A DNA stretch of 64,000 nucleotides from Azohydromonas australica DSM 1124 (GTDB lineage: Bacteria > Pseudomonadota > Gammaproteobacteria > Burkholderiales > Burkholderiaceae_C). Positions 52,909 to 62,200 of this stretch are shown here, one piece after another. How positions within the stretch are numbered: position 1 is the first letter of the stretch; each line of letters begins with the position of its first letter. The stretch lies in contig NZ_AUMO01000023.1 in the NCBI RefSeq assembly GCF_000430725.1, positions 22,234 through 86,233 of the forward strand. Direction: 5' to 3'. The notes below the pieces were generated by a model that was given only the letters and a program-made list of their open reading frames with translations, did no database searches and was not told the origin of the DNA. A program made the translations under genes and the position numbers.

Positions 52909-53865
52909 CTACTGCGGCGTGATGCGTGCCGACTTGACCAGGGCCTCGTAGCCCTGGGCGTCCTTGCGGATGAACTCGCGGAAGGCCTCGGGCGAATCGC
53001 CCACGGGAATGAGCGAGGTCTCGGCGAGCTGGCGGCTGAGGTTGCCGTTCAAGGCCGTGCGGATGGCCGCACTGATCTTGTCGATGACCGGCTTCGGTGT
53101 TCCGGCCGGCGCTGCGATGCCCGTCCACGTCACCACTTCGAAGGCGGGAAAGCCGGCTTCCTTCATGGTGGGCACGTCCGGCAGGAGCGGCGAGCGCTGG
53201 CTGCTGGTGATGGCAAGCGCGCGCAGCTTGCCGCTCTTGACGTAGGGCAGCGCGGTGGGCGACGTGTCGAACAGCATGTCGATCTGTCCGCCCATGAGGT
53301 CGTTGAGCGCGGGGGCGCCGCCCTTGTACGGCACGTGCAGCATCTCAACGCCGGCCTGCTGCATGAAGATCTCGGTCGAGAAGTGCTGGGCCGAGCCCAC
53401 GCTGGCGCTGCCGAAGCTCACCTTGCCGGGCTGCGCCTTGGCCATCGCGACCAGCTCCTTGACGCTGTGCGCCGGCGACTGCGGGCTCACGACCAGGATG
53501 TTGGGCTGGTCCACGATCCGCATGATGGGGGCGAAGGCCTTTTGCGGGTCGAAGGGCGGGTTGGCGTACAGGTACTGGTTGGCCGCGAACACCCCGGCAC
53601 TGCCCACGAGCAGCGTGTAGCCGTCGGGTGTCGAGTTGGCCACGAAGGCCGCGCCGATGTTGCCCGAGGCTCCGGGCTTGTTCTCCACCAGGAAAGGCTG
53701 CCTGAGCGAGTCCTGCAGGCTCTTGCCCACCAGCCGTGCCACCATGTCCACGCTGCCGCCCGGCGGAAACGGCACGATAAGCTTGACCGGCTTGTTGGGA
53801 TAGTCCTGGGCCAGCGTGAGCTGCGCGCCGCAGGCCAGCAGTACGATGAGCGCTTTCTTCAGCAT
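52909..53865 (-). CDS. Tripartite tricarboxylate transporter substrate-binding protein (Bug/TctC)
   Basis: 318 residues, signal peptide followed by QDYPNKPVKLIVPFPPGGSV, NKPGASGNIGAAFVANSTPD and HVPYKGGAPALNDLMGGQID. A second Bug protein next to the first; the two differ in sequence, so they are not a recent duplication. ATG at 53865. Confidence 0.92.
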   Translation of the reverse strand: MLKKALIVLLACGAQLTLAQDYPNKPVKLIVPFPPGGSVDMVARLVGKSLQDSLRQPFLVENKPGASGNIGAAFVANSTPDGYTLLVGSAGVFAANQYLYANPPFDPQKAFAPIMRIVDQPNILVVSPQSPAHSVKELVAMAKAQPGKVSFGSASVGSAQHFSTEIFMQQAGVEMLHVPYKGGAPALNDLMGGQIDMLFDTSPTALPYVKSGKLRALAITSSQRSPLLPDVPTMKEAGFPAFEVVTWTGIAAPAGTPKPVIDKISAAIRTALNGNLSRQLAETSLIPVGDSPEAFREFIRKDAQGYEALVKSARITPQ

Positions 53866-53885
53866 GGTCGTTGCTCCTGTTGGCA

Positions 53886-55259
53886 TCAAGCGCCGATCGG
53901 CGTGGCGTCGAGGCTGGCGCACAGCACAGCCTCTACCTGCGCCGCGACGTCCAGCAGCGCGAAGTCCTGGCCGGCCGGGCCAACCAGTTGCAGCCCGATG
54001 GGGCGGCCACGCTCGTCCTCTCCCGCCGGCACCGAGATGCCGCACAGGGCGAGCAGGTTGACCGGGCGCGTGAAGTGCACCGGCGCCAGGTTGTGGTCCA
54101 CGTCTTCGATCCGCGGTGCGGGGGCAGCGGTCACGGGCATCGCGATGGCGCCCAGTTCCAGCCGCGCCATCTCCTGGGCAAACTGCTGCTGCCAGCCGAG
54201 CGCGGTCTCCCGGGCCTTCAGGTACTCGACCACCGTGGTGGACCGGGCATCGATCAGGCGGGGCCGCACCGACGGATCGATCGGCAACGCAGGATCGTCC
54301 AGGAAGCGGTCGTTCACCGCGGCCCCTTCCGCGATCATGATGGCGTTGGTCGCCGCCTTGAAGGCGGCCAGCGCTGCGGGGAACTTGAAGGGCACCAGCG
54401 TGAAGCCCGCGCTCTCCAGGGCCCGCAGGTTGCGCGCCAGGCATTGCGCCACCGCAGGCTCCAGCGGCGCCAGCTCGTCGTCCGCCAGGACACCGATGCG
54501 CCTGCCCGCCGGCTCGGACGCGGCGACGTCCAGGTGCAGCCCCAGCGCGCACTGCAGCGCGTCGTCCACCGACGACACCAGCACCCCGAGGCTGTCCAGC
54601 GTGTCGCTGAGCGCGTACACGCCCTTGCGCGGCAACGCGTCGATGGTCGGCTTGAAGCCCACGATGGCGCAGAAGGCCGCTGGCACGCGCACGGACCCGC
54701 CCGTGTCCGACCCGACCGCCCAGGGCACGAGATGGGCCGCCACGGCCACGGCCGATCCGCTGCTGGAGCCGCCGGGCACCAGGGTGTCGTCCGCGCTGCC
54801 GGCCGGGTTGCGCGGCGTGCCCATGTGCGCATTGGTGCCCCAGGCCCCCAGTGCGAACTGCACCATGTGCGTCTTGCCGATGACGATGCCGCCCGCGGCA
54901 CGGATGCGCTTCACGATCTCGGCATCTTCACGGGCGACGTTTGCCTGCAGCAGCGGCGATCCGGCCGTGGTGGGCCGACCTTGCACGTCGATCAGGTCCT
55001 TGAGGGCCACGGGAATCCCATGCAGCGGGCCGCGCCAGCGGCCTGCGGCAATTTCCTGGTCGGCCTGCGCGGCGGCGGCGCGGGCCTCTGCCGCGTAGAC
55101 CTCGATGAAGCTGTGGAAGTGGCCGTCATGCGCCGCGATGCGGTTCAGGCACTCGCGCGTCAGGGCCGCGGACGTGGTTTCCCCCGAGCGCAGGGCGCGC
55201 GCCAGCTCGGCAATCGGCGGGAAGGCCGCGGGCAAGGCCTGCGTCTGCTTCGGGCTCAT
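53886..55259 (-). CDS. Amidase signature family hydrolase
   Basis: 457 residues. Catalytic triad Ser-Ser-Lys: the Lys in PVALKDLIDVQG, cis-Ser in PGGSSSGSAVAVAA, and nucleophile Ser in SDTGGSVRVPA. Hydrolyses an amide or carbamate. It overlaps the upstream RraA-like gene by four bases and precedes the Bug genes. Substrate unknown. Confidence 0.92.
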   Translation of the reverse strand: MSPKQTQALPAAFPPIAELARALRSGETTSAALTRECLNRIAAHDGHFHSFIEVYAAEARAAAAQADQEIAAGRWRGPLHGIPVALKDLIDVQGRPTTAGSPLLQANVAREDAEIVKRIRAAGGIVIGKTHMVQFALGAWGTNAHMGTPRNPAGSADDTLVPGGSSSGSAVAVAAHLVPWAVGSDTGGSVRVPAAFCAIVGFKPTIDALPRKGVYALSDTLDSLGVLVSSVDDALQCALGLHLDVAASEPAGRRIGVLADDELAPLEPAVAQCLARNLRALESAGFTLVPFKFPAALAAFKAATNAIMIAEGAAVNDRFLDDPALPIDPSVRPRLIDARSTTVVEYLKARETALGWQQQFAQEMARLELGAIAMPVTAAPAPRIEDVDHNLAPVHFTRPVNLLALCGISVPAGEDERGRPIGLQLVGPAGQDFALLDVAAQVEAVLCASLDATPIGA

Positions 55260-55933
55260 GCCGGCACCTCCTCGCCGCGCAGCGCGGTGCCCAGGATGGC
55301 CGGGTAGCTTTCGCCTGCGCGCAGCCGGTCAAGGGTTGACTGCTCGGCCCGCTGCATCTCGATGGCCCGCTCGGCCAGGCCGCGGGCCTCGTGCGGGGAC
55401 ATGACCAGGATGCCGTTCTCGTCCGCCAGGACCAGGTCACCCGCGCTCACCTGCACGCCGCCGCACTGCACCGGCCGGCAGAAGGTGCCCACCGCGCCGC
55501 TGCTTCGGGTGGTGCGCGCACTCAGGCCGCAGGCCCAGACCGGCAAGCCGATCTGGCGCAGCTCGTCGATGTCGGTGACACAGCCATCCACCACGACACC
55601 GGCAGCGCCGCGCAGTTGCGCCGCCAGAGCGCTCGCACCGCCCAGGCAGGCCACGACGTCGTCGCCCGCACGGTCGACCACCAGGAAGTCCCCGGCACGC
55701 AGCTGCCCGAGCGCGTGGTGAAGGATGGAGCCGTCGTTGCCTTCACAACGCACGGTCACGGCCACGCCAGCGGTTCGCCGTGTCCCGGCCACCGCGCGGA
55801 TGCGCCGGTGCAGGAAGCCGTGGTCATGGAAATGCCCGATGGTCGCGGGCTCGGCCTCGCAAAGCGTCGCAAGGAGTGCCGGGTCGCATGGTGCCGGCAG
55901 GGTTCCCAGTTCAATTCCATTCATTTGGTACAT
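55256..55933 (-). CDS. RraA/HMG-like aldolase family protein
   Basis: 225 residues with the RraA fold: HHALGQLRAGDFLVVDRAGD, CLGGASALAAQLRGAAGVVV-type core (GGVQVSAGDLVLADENGILV). Members are 4-hydroxy-4-methyl-2-oxoglutarate aldolases, oxaloacetate decarboxylases or RNase E inhibitors; a carbon-catabolic aldolase is the best fit next to an amidase and Bug proteins. Start 55933, or Met at 55924. Confidence 0.85.
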   Translation of the reverse strand: MYQMNGIELGTLPAPCDPALLATLCEAEPATIGHFHDHGFLHRRIRAVAGTRRTAGVAVTVRCEGNDGSILHHALGQLRAGDFLVVDRAGDDVVACLGGASALAAQLRGAAGVVVDGCVTDIDELRQIGLPVWACGLSARTTRSSGAVGTFCRPVQCGGVQVSAGDLVLADENGILVMSPHEARGLAERAIEMQRAEQSTLDRLRAGESYPAILGTALRGEEVPA

Positions 55934-55983
55934 CGCCCTCGTTGAATGGAAGAAATGGTAGGAAGGCGGTGCCTTTACGGATA

Positions 55984-56024
55984 TTGATAAATTCTGCGCA
56001 TCGTTGATTCAGATTTTTTATCAA
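55984..56024. promoter_or_regulatory. Long inverted repeat in the LysR intergenic region
   Basis: TTGATAAA (55984-55991) and TTTATCAA (56017-56024) are perfect arms separated by 25 bp; the second overlaps the first base of the lysR ATG. A LysR-type box (T-N11-A like) and the RraA promoter are expected in the same 90-bp gap. Confidence 0.45.
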
Positions 56025-56950
56025 TGCGCTTTACCCTGCACCAACTGGCGGCCTTCGTGTGGACCGCCCGCCTGGGCACGGTGCACGCGGCGGCGCGACA
56101 CCTCCACCTGACGCAGCCGGCGGTGTCCCATCGAATCCGCGACCTGGAAGAGGAGCTGGGCATCCAGCTGTTCGAGCGACAGCACCAGCGCCTTGCCGTC
56201 ACCGACCTGGGCCGCAACGTGCTGGTGTATGCGGAGCGCGTCATGTCCTCCGCGCAAGAGATGGCACGGCTGGACCTGCGGCGCACCATCACCGGCCTGA
56301 TCCGCATCGGTGTGGACGAGTCCTGCGCCACAGCGGGCATGCCGCAGATCCTCAAGGACCTCAAGGACTGCTACCCCGCGCTGAGGGTCGATCTCACGGT
56401 CGGCGGTGGGGCCCAGTTGCTGGAGAAGATCAACCATCACGAGCTCGACGTGGCACTGCACACCGGGCAGAGCAGCCAGCCGGACGTGACGAGCCAGTTC
56501 ATCGGCTTCACCGAGCACCAGTGGGTGGCGCCCCTGGACCTGATGGTGCCCGATGGCGAGGCCTTCCTGCCGGCCCATGCGCTGAGCCATCGCATCGTGT
56601 CCAATGCGCCACCCTCGACCCTGCACGCATCCGCGTCGCGATGGCTCGCTTCGGACGGCTACGCCTTCGAGGACTACAGCGCGTGCAACTCGCTCTCGCT
56701 CATGGTTTCGCTGGTCGTCTCGGGACACGCCATCGCGGTGCTGCCGGCCTCCATTGCGAGACCGTATGTCGCCGCCAATGCGATCAAGGTGCTCAGAGCC
56801 CATCCCGAGTTGCCGCTGGTGCCCTACTACTTCTCCTACCTCGCCCACCACCGCAGCGATACCACCGCCCGCATTCTGGACATCGCCAAGCGCAACCTGC
56901 AGGTGGCAGGTTTCTTTCATTCATCAGGGCTTGCGCCAGCAGACCAGTAG
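56024..56950 (+). CDS. LysR family transcriptional regulator
   Basis: 308 residues: N-terminal winged HTH (LHQLAAFVWTARLGTVHAAA, TQPAVSHRIRDLEEELGIQLF), then a LysR substrate domain (FEDYSACNSLSLMVSLVVSG). Divergent from the RraA-amidase-Bug operon at 51126-55933 with 90 bp between, and so is its probable activator. Confidence 0.92.
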   Translation: MRFTLHQLAAFVWTARLGTVHAAARHLHLTQPAVSHRIRDLEEELGIQLFERQHQRLAVTDLGRNVLVYAERVMSSAQEMARLDLRRTITGLIRIGVDESCATAGMPQILKDLKDCYPALRVDLTVGGGAQLLEKINHHELDVALHTGQSSQPDVTSQFIGFTEHQWVAPLDLMVPDGEAFLPAHALSHRIVSNAPPSTLHASASRWLASDGYAFEDYSACNSLSLMVSLVVSGHAIAVLPASIARPYVAANAIKVLRAHPELPLVPYYFSYLAHHRSDTTARILDIAKRNLQVAGFFHSSGLAPADQ

Positions 56951-57048
56951 GGCACCAGTCACCGGACCGGCGCTTGGCTGATGCCGTCGGGCATGGCCGC
57001 CGGGCCGGGATCGAGTGCTTGCTCAAGCAGCCATTACGCGCCGGTGCT

Positions 57049-57657
57049 TCAGGAACGAGGCGTACTGCCGCTGTTCGCTTCGCGCTCCGTATCGCCGTAC
57101 CAGCGCCGCAGTACCCGCTGAAAGAACAGGCTGTTGGGCAACTGCAGCGTGGTTCCGCCTCCGTCGTCGCCGCTTTCATGCAGGGTCGTGTAGACGAGGT
57201 TGATGTCCACGACCCGGCCCTTGATGCCGGGCTTTTCCCCGTTCTCCAGCAACTCCACCAGGTCGCCGATCCGGAAGGCCCCGGTGATGTAGATCAGCAA
57301 GGCGCAGAAGAGATTGGACAGCACGCTCCAGGCGGCGAAGAACGCCACTGCGCCTACCGTCGCAAATCCGGTGAAGGCCGTCCACAGCACGGCGCCGGAC
57401 ACCCCCATTCGCTCCAACGCCCACAGCAATGCGCCGCCGTACACGACGAAGGCCACGACGCGCAGCGACAGCGCCGTCACCTTGCCGGGCAGGGAGTACG
57501 TGTCGGTCAGCTTGCGGATCAGATGGTGCGCAACGCGCATCGCCAGCCATGCGCCCAGCGCAATCAACAGGGCCTCTATCGCGGGTACCAGGACGTCGAA
57601 CCAGTTCGCCATCCAGGGCGGCAAACGGTCATGCAACGATTGGAGAAACTTGTTCAT
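57049..57657 (-). CDS. MscS-family mechanosensitive channel
   Basis: 202 residues with three hydrophobic helices and the MscS pore signature in TM3 (GFATVGAVAFFAAWSVLSNL), followed by a beta-domain (GVVDINLVYTT, LPNSLFF). Short but complete small MscS. Ends near the LysR stop and is convergent with it. Confidence 0.9.
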   Translation of the reverse strand: MNKFLQSLHDRLPPWMANWFDVLVPAIEALLIALGAWLAMRVAHHLIRKLTDTYSLPGKVTALSLRVVAFVVYGGALLWALERMGVSGAVLWTAFTGFATVGAVAFFAAWSVLSNLFCALLIYITGAFRIGDLVELLENGEKPGIKGRVVDINLVYTTLHESGDDGGGTTLQLPNSLFFQRVLRRWYGDTEREANSGSTPRS

Positions 57658-58070
57658 TGCTTACTGCCGCCCAAGACTCGGGAGGCCTGATCGGGATTTC
57701 TTGCCTCGGCCCAGGCAGCACCTCAAGAGTCCACCAAGGTGCTTGCCGGCCGAGCTACGACAAAGAGCGTCCAGTATCGCCGCGCTCAAGGCCGGTCTTC
57801 GGTGAGAGCAACGCATGGACCGGTCCGATCGACCGACTCTCAACAGCGCTGCGCCGGCGCGGACCCATGCGGGTGGAAGGAGATGTCCGGGAGAAACCGA
57901 TCCGAAGAGGCGCCCCGGGCGCCGTGCTCCAGGCGTGGGTGACGTGCCGGCCTTGCCTTTACCCACAGATTTCTCTGCCGACCGAAGGGACTTGGCACGC
58001 CTGGTTTGCATGCGAGCCGAGATTGGCGCCATGTATGAACCGCTGCGGTACAAGAGCACCGGAGGTGACC
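57658..58070. other. Intergenic stretch containing the 5' end of the second IS4-family remnant
   Basis: The first 290 bp contain no gene I can support. From 57953 the sequence matches the end block found near the first remnant. Confidence 0.5.
57953..57982 (+). repeat. Putative 5' end of the IS4-family remnant (copy 2)
   Basis: Begins TTGCCTTTACCCACAGATTT; 25 of 30 bases match the reverse complement of 9837-9866. About 118 bp upstream of the transposase ATG. Confidence 0.55.
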
Positions 58071-58555
58071 ATGGTTGTTCATCGAATCGCACAAGGCTGG
58101 ATCGATCGGAGGGGAGCCGCCGGCTGGATCGACCAGGAAATCGACGAACACGCCTTCACGGATGTGCGTTTGGGGCGGCGGCTGAGAACGTTATCGGGCC
58201 AGTTGTCAAATGGGCCAGGGTATAGCCTGCCGTTGGTCTGCCAGGACTGGGCTAACGCCAAGGCAGCCTGCCGTTTCCTGAGCAATGAGCATGTCGACGA
58301 ACATGAAATCTTGGCCGGACACATCGACGCCGCGCGATCTCGCCTTGCCACTGTTCGAGACGGCCCTGTACTGGTGTTGCACGACACGACGGAGTTCTCT
58401 TGGCACCGTAAAAGCATCGAGGCGGTTGGGCTGCTTGGCATAACGAACCTGGCCGGGACATCGAAGGTCGAGTGCGGTACCACCGAGTTTGCGGCATCCT
58501 CATGCACTCAAGCTTGGCCGTGACGCTTGAAGGATTGCCGTTGGGGCTCACGGCA
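58071..58555 (+). pseudogene. IS4-family (Tn5-like) transposase remnant, copy 2
   Basis: Starts at an ATG with GGAGGTG before it and reads GWIDQEIDEHAFTDVRLGRR, LVCQDWANAKAACRFLSNEH and LVLHDTTEFSWHRKSIEAVG. A frameshift near 58495 is followed by MHSSLAVTLEGLPLGL, the usual next block, then the gene ends. The first catalytic Asp (HDTTEF) is present but the other two are lost. Lower GC than the surroundings. Confidence 0.85.
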
Positions 58556-58904
58556 GCACTGCAATGCCACCACCATCAGCGCGGCCAGCATGCGCTGCAG
58601 GGGATGACGGCGTAATCGGGACAACATGGCGGTGGAGGTCGGTCGCGCACGCATCCACGGCGCGGCCTTTGGCGCGCAGGCCAGTTCAAATACAGGGCCT
58701 GCGCGCAAGCCGAGCAAACCACGTTCCGCTGGACCTGGATACCTGGGCACTCTCCGCAGGGCTTGAGGAGCCGCAAGTGCTGTGCACCGGCGTGTCCAAG
58801 GGGATGGGTCCGCGCGGGAGCGTGCGACGCAGCATCCTGCCTGTGCTTGACATTGCCATCATGGGAAGGTCCAGACTGTAGGCATCCACCGTGAGAGCTC
58901 CGCC
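58556..58904. other. Remnant and promoter stretch before copA
   Basis: No intact gene. On the minus strand, SRLRRHPLQRMLAALMVVAL near 58560-58630 looks like a signal-anchor start of a lost exported protein. The CueR-type site is at 58847-58871. Confidence 0.4.
58847..58871 (+). promoter_or_regulatory. CueR/MerR-type operator and promoter of copA
   Basis: A -35 box TTGACA (58847-58852) overlaps the dyad GACATTGCC-ATCAT-GGGAAGGTC (58849-58871). The spacer to a weak -10 (CAGACT) is 19 bp, the elongated spacing MerR-type activators need. The dyad is like the consensus GACCTTCCC-N-GGGAAGGTC. ATG of copA is 34 bp downstream. Confidence 0.65.
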
Positions 58905-61322
58905 ATGAACGCCGCCGTCACCCCCTCCCCCGCCACCACGGCCACCGTGCCCCGCAGCCTGCCCATCGAGGGCATGACCTGCGCCTCCTGCGTGTCACGG
59001 GTCGAGCGCGCGCTGCAGCGCGTGCCCGGCGTGGCGCAGGCCAGCGTCAACCTCGCCACCGAGACCGCCAGCGTGCAGGCCGAGACGTCGGTGCCGCTGC
59101 AATCGTTGAGGGAAGCCGTCGAGCGCGCGGGCTATGCCGTGGCGCACCGGACCTTGTCGCTGCGCATCGAGGGCATGACCTGCGCCTCCTGCGTCGCGCG
59201 CGTGGAGCGGGCGTTGCGCCGCGTGCCGGGCGTGCTGGAGGCCGAGGTCAACCTCGCCACCGAGGTTGCCACCGTCACCGTCGCCGCACGCGAGGACGAC
59301 GCCGCGGCGCTGATCGAGGCCGTCGAGAAGGCCGGCTATGCCGCCCGCCCGGCGGACGCCGATACCCCCGCGGCGCCCACGCGGACGCTACCCGAATGGT
59401 GGCCCGTGGCCTTGGCGGCCGCCTTGTCGCTGCCGCTCGTGCTGCCGATGCTGGGCCTGCTGGCGGGCGCGCACTGGATGCTGCCGGGCTGGGTGCAGTG
59501 GGCACTGGCCACGCCGGTGCAGTTCTGGCTGGGTGCACGCTTCTACCGCGCCGGCTGGAAGGCGCTGCGCGCGGGCAGCGGCAACATGGACCTGCTGGTG
59601 GCCCTGGGCACCTCGGCCGGCTATGGGCTGAGCGTGTGGCAGCTGCTCGCCGCCCACCCCGGCCACGGCGCGCCGCACTTGTACTTCGAAGCCTCGGCCG
59701 TCGTCATCACGCTGGTGCTTCTGGGCAAGTGGCTTGAGGCGCGGGCCAAGCGCCAGACCACCGAGGCCATACGGGCGTTGAATGCGCTGCGTCCGGACAC
59801 CGCCCGCGTGCGCCGCGATGGCGGTGACCAGGCGCTGCCACTGGCGCAGGTGCGGCTGGACGACGTGGTCGTGATCCGCCCGGGCGAGCGCATTCCGGTG
59901 GATGGCCAGGTGCTCGAAGGCGCCAGCCAGGTGGACGAGTCGCTCATCACCGGCGAGAGCCTGCCGGTGGCCCGCCACGCGGGCGACAAGGTCACCGGCG
60001 GCGCCGTCAACGGCGAAGGACTGCTGCTGGTGCGCACCACGGCGCTGGGGGCGGAATCGACGCTGGCGCGCATCATCCGGCTGGTCGAGTCGGCCCAGGC
60101 GCGCAAGGCGCCGATCCAGCGCCTGGTGGACCGCGTCAGCGCCGTGTTCGTCCCGGCCGTCATCGCCATCGCGCTGGTCACGGCGCTGGCCTGGGGGCTC
60201 ACCACGGGCGACTGGCAGGCGGCGATCCTCAACGCCGTGGCAGTGCTCGTGATTGCCTGCCCCTGCGCGCTGGGCCTGGCCACGCCCACGGCACTCATGG
60301 CGGGCACCGGCGTGGCTGCGCGCCACGGCATCCTGATCAAGGACGCCGAGGCGCTGGAAGTGGCGCACGCCGTACGCACCGTGGCATTCGACAAGACCGG
60401 CACGCTCACCGAAGGCAAGCCGGAGCTGGTAGCGCACGAGGCGGCCGACGGCGACGCGCGCCGCCTGCTGGTGCTCAGCGCCGCGATGCAGGCCCAGAGC
60501 GAGCATCCGCTGGCGCATGCAGTGACGGCGGCAGCCGAGCGCGAGCGCATCGACGTGCCCGCCGCTACACAGGTGCGCGCCGTTGCCGGCCGCGGCATGG
60601 CCGCCAGCGTGGGCGCTCGTGAGCTGCGCCTGGGCAGCGGGCGCTTCATGCAGGAGCTGGGGGTAGACACCGCGGCACTGGCGCAGCGCGGGCAGGCGCT
60701 GGCCGCCGAGGGCCGCACCGTGTCCTGGCTGGCCGACATGACCGAAGGCCCGCGCCTGGTCGGCCTGCTGGCCTTCGGGGACCGGCCCAAGGCGACGGCG
60801 CGGGGAGCGATCGACGCGCTGCGAGCGCTGGGCGTGCGCACGGTGCTCGTCAGCGGCGACAACGCCGGCAGTGCGCAGGCCGCGGCACGGGCGCTGGGCA
60901 TCGAGGAGGTGCGCGCCGAGGTGCTGCCCGAGCACAAGGCGCAGATCGTGGGAGAGCTGCAGCAGGCCGGCGCTCGCGTGGCGATGGTCGGCGACGGCAT
61001 CAACGACGCCCCGGCGCTGGCCGCGGCCGACGTGGGCATCGCCATGGGCACGGGAACCGACGTGGCGATGCACGCGGCGGGCATCACGCTCATGCGCGGC
61101 AATCCGGCGCTGGTGGCCGACGCGCTGGACATCTCGCGCCGCACCTACGCCAAGATCCGCCAGAACCTGTTCTGGGCCTTCGCCTACAACGTGGTCGGCA
61201 TTCCACTGGCGGCGCTGGGACTGCTCAGCCCGGTCGTGGCCGGCGCGGCCATGGCCTTCAGCAGCGTCAGCGTGGTGAGCAACGCGCTGCTGTTGCGGCG
61301 CTGGAAGGGCACCGCTCGATGA
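58905..61322 (+). CDS. copA: Copper-translocating P-type ATPase CopA
   Basis: 805 residues, P1B-type: two N-terminal metal-binding domains with GMTCASC at 23-29 and 90-96, the transmembrane metal motif Cys-Pro-Cys at 452-454 (IACPCALG), phosphorylation loop DKTGT at 496, HP motif SEHPLAHA, and hinge [10 protein letters not shown]. Exports Cu(I) from the cytoplasm. Complete, with a CueR-type promoter; no cueR in the window. Confidence 0.96.
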   Translation: MNAAVTPSPATTATVPRSLPIEGMTCASCVSRVERALQRVPGVAQASVNLATETASVQAETSVPLQSLREAVERAGYAVAHRTLSLRIEGMTCASCVARVERALRRVPGVLEAEVNLATEVATVTVAAREDDAAALIEAVEKAGYAARPADADTPAAPTRTLPEWWPVALAAALSLPLVLPMLGLLAGAHWMLPGWVQWALATPVQFWLGARFYRAGWKALRAGSGNMDLLVALGTSAGYGLSVWQLLAAHPGHGAPHLYFEASAVVITLVLLGKWLEARAKRQTTEAIRALNALRPDTARVRRDGGDQALPLAQVRLDDVVVIRPGERIPVDGQVLEGASQVDESLITGESLPVARHAGDKVTGGAVNGEGLLLVRTTALGAESTLARIIRLVESAQARKAPIQRLVDRVSAVFVPAVIAIALVTALAWGLTTGDWQAAILNAVAVLVIACPCALGLATPTALMAGTGVAARHGILIKDAEALEVAHAVRTVAFDKTGTLTEGKPELVAHEAADGDARRLLVLSAAMQAQSEHPLAHAVTAAAERERIDVPAATQVRAVAGRGMAASVGARELRLGSGRFMQELGVDTAALAQRGQALAAEGRTVSWLADMTEGPRLVGLLAFGDRPKATARGAIDALRALGVRTVLVSGDNAGSAQAAARALGIEEVRAEVLPEHKAQIVGELQQAGARVAMVGDGINDAPALAAADVGIAMGTGTDVAMHAAGITLMRGNPALVADALDISRRTYAKIRQNLFWAFAYNVVGIPLAALGLLSPVVAGAAMAFSSVSVVSNALLLRRWKGTAR

Positions 61323-61389
61323 AACCGGGCACCGCACCGGTGGCATGGAGTACGGGCGTTGGCCTGACGCCGCAACGGCGGACGCGACC

Positions 61390-61506
61390 ATGGCCCGCGC
61401 ACATCGCCACGGCAGCGACAGCGACAGCGAGCGCGCACTTGCAGTCGCGCTGCCGCTGACCACCAGCTTCCTGGTGGCCGAGGTCATCGGCGGCTTGGCC
61501 GCCGCC
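61390..61506 (+). pseudogene. N-terminal stub of a CDF (CzcD-like) metal transporter
   Basis: ARAHRHGSDSDSERALAVAL, then TTSFLVAEVIGGLAA is the start of a cation-diffusion facilitator (His-rich N-terminus and TM1), but the similarity ends abruptly near 61506 and the rest is missing. Confidence 0.6.
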
Positions 61507-61696
61507 CGTGCAGGTCGAGCGCGTCCCCTGCGCACAGGCCGGAGAGCAGCATGCCTGGGGTGCGGCCAGCGAAACCCCCGTGGGCCATGCTCAATTACAC
61601 GGGAGACGAAGGAACGTGCGGCGCGGACGCCGTGTTCAGCCTCAGGCCCGTCCCGCGAGGCCACCCGCGCGGTGACGCTGCCATTCGTCCTGGCGG

Positions 61697-62020
61697 CTAC
61701 ACGCCCCAGACGATCGGCTCATTGGCGGCTTGGGCGTACTTCATCATTTCCAGCAGCGGCCACACCCGCTGGCGCAGGGCAACACCCTCCTGCGCCGGGA
61801 GGCGCCGACCCTCCGCCGCCGCCTCGGCCTGTGCCTTGTCACGCTCGGCCTCTTCTGCATCCACTGCCTGCTCCAGCGCGGCGCGCAGCGCCGGCATGTC
61901 GGCGACTTCGAAAATTCCCCGGGGCGCCGGCTCCCGACCCAGCAGGCGCAGTATCTGGTCGCCGTTCGGGCCCAGCATCACCACGTCGCCTGCCGCCTTG
62001 GACTTGAACTTGTAAAGCAT
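61697..62020 (-). CDS. DUF1840 domain-containing protein
   Basis: 107 residues; MLYKFKSKAAGDVVMLGPNG is the DUF1840 signature, with a charged helical middle (EEAERDKAQAEAAAEG) and WPLLEMMKYAQAANEPIVWG at the end. Small cytoplasmic protein of betaproteobacteria, function unknown. ATG at 62020; the frame upstream is not supported. Confidence 0.9.
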   Translation of the reverse strand: MLYKFKSKAAGDVVMLGPNGDQILRLLGREPAPRGIFEVADMPALRAALEQAVDAEEAERDKAQAEAAAEGRRLPAQEGVALRQRVWPLLEMMKYAQAANEPIVWGV

Positions 62021-62200
62021 CGCTTGGCCCGTCCTCGTGCTGAAAAGTTCGCCGGGCACCCACACGTCACGAGCATGGATGCTGACGTGCCGCACAGGAC
62101 CCGGCGCAGGATGTCGGTCCAGCCATCGGCAAGGACGGTACCTGCACCCACGCCGAAGTCGATGCCCTCCCGACGGATGCCGGTCGGCCCAATGGAGCGT

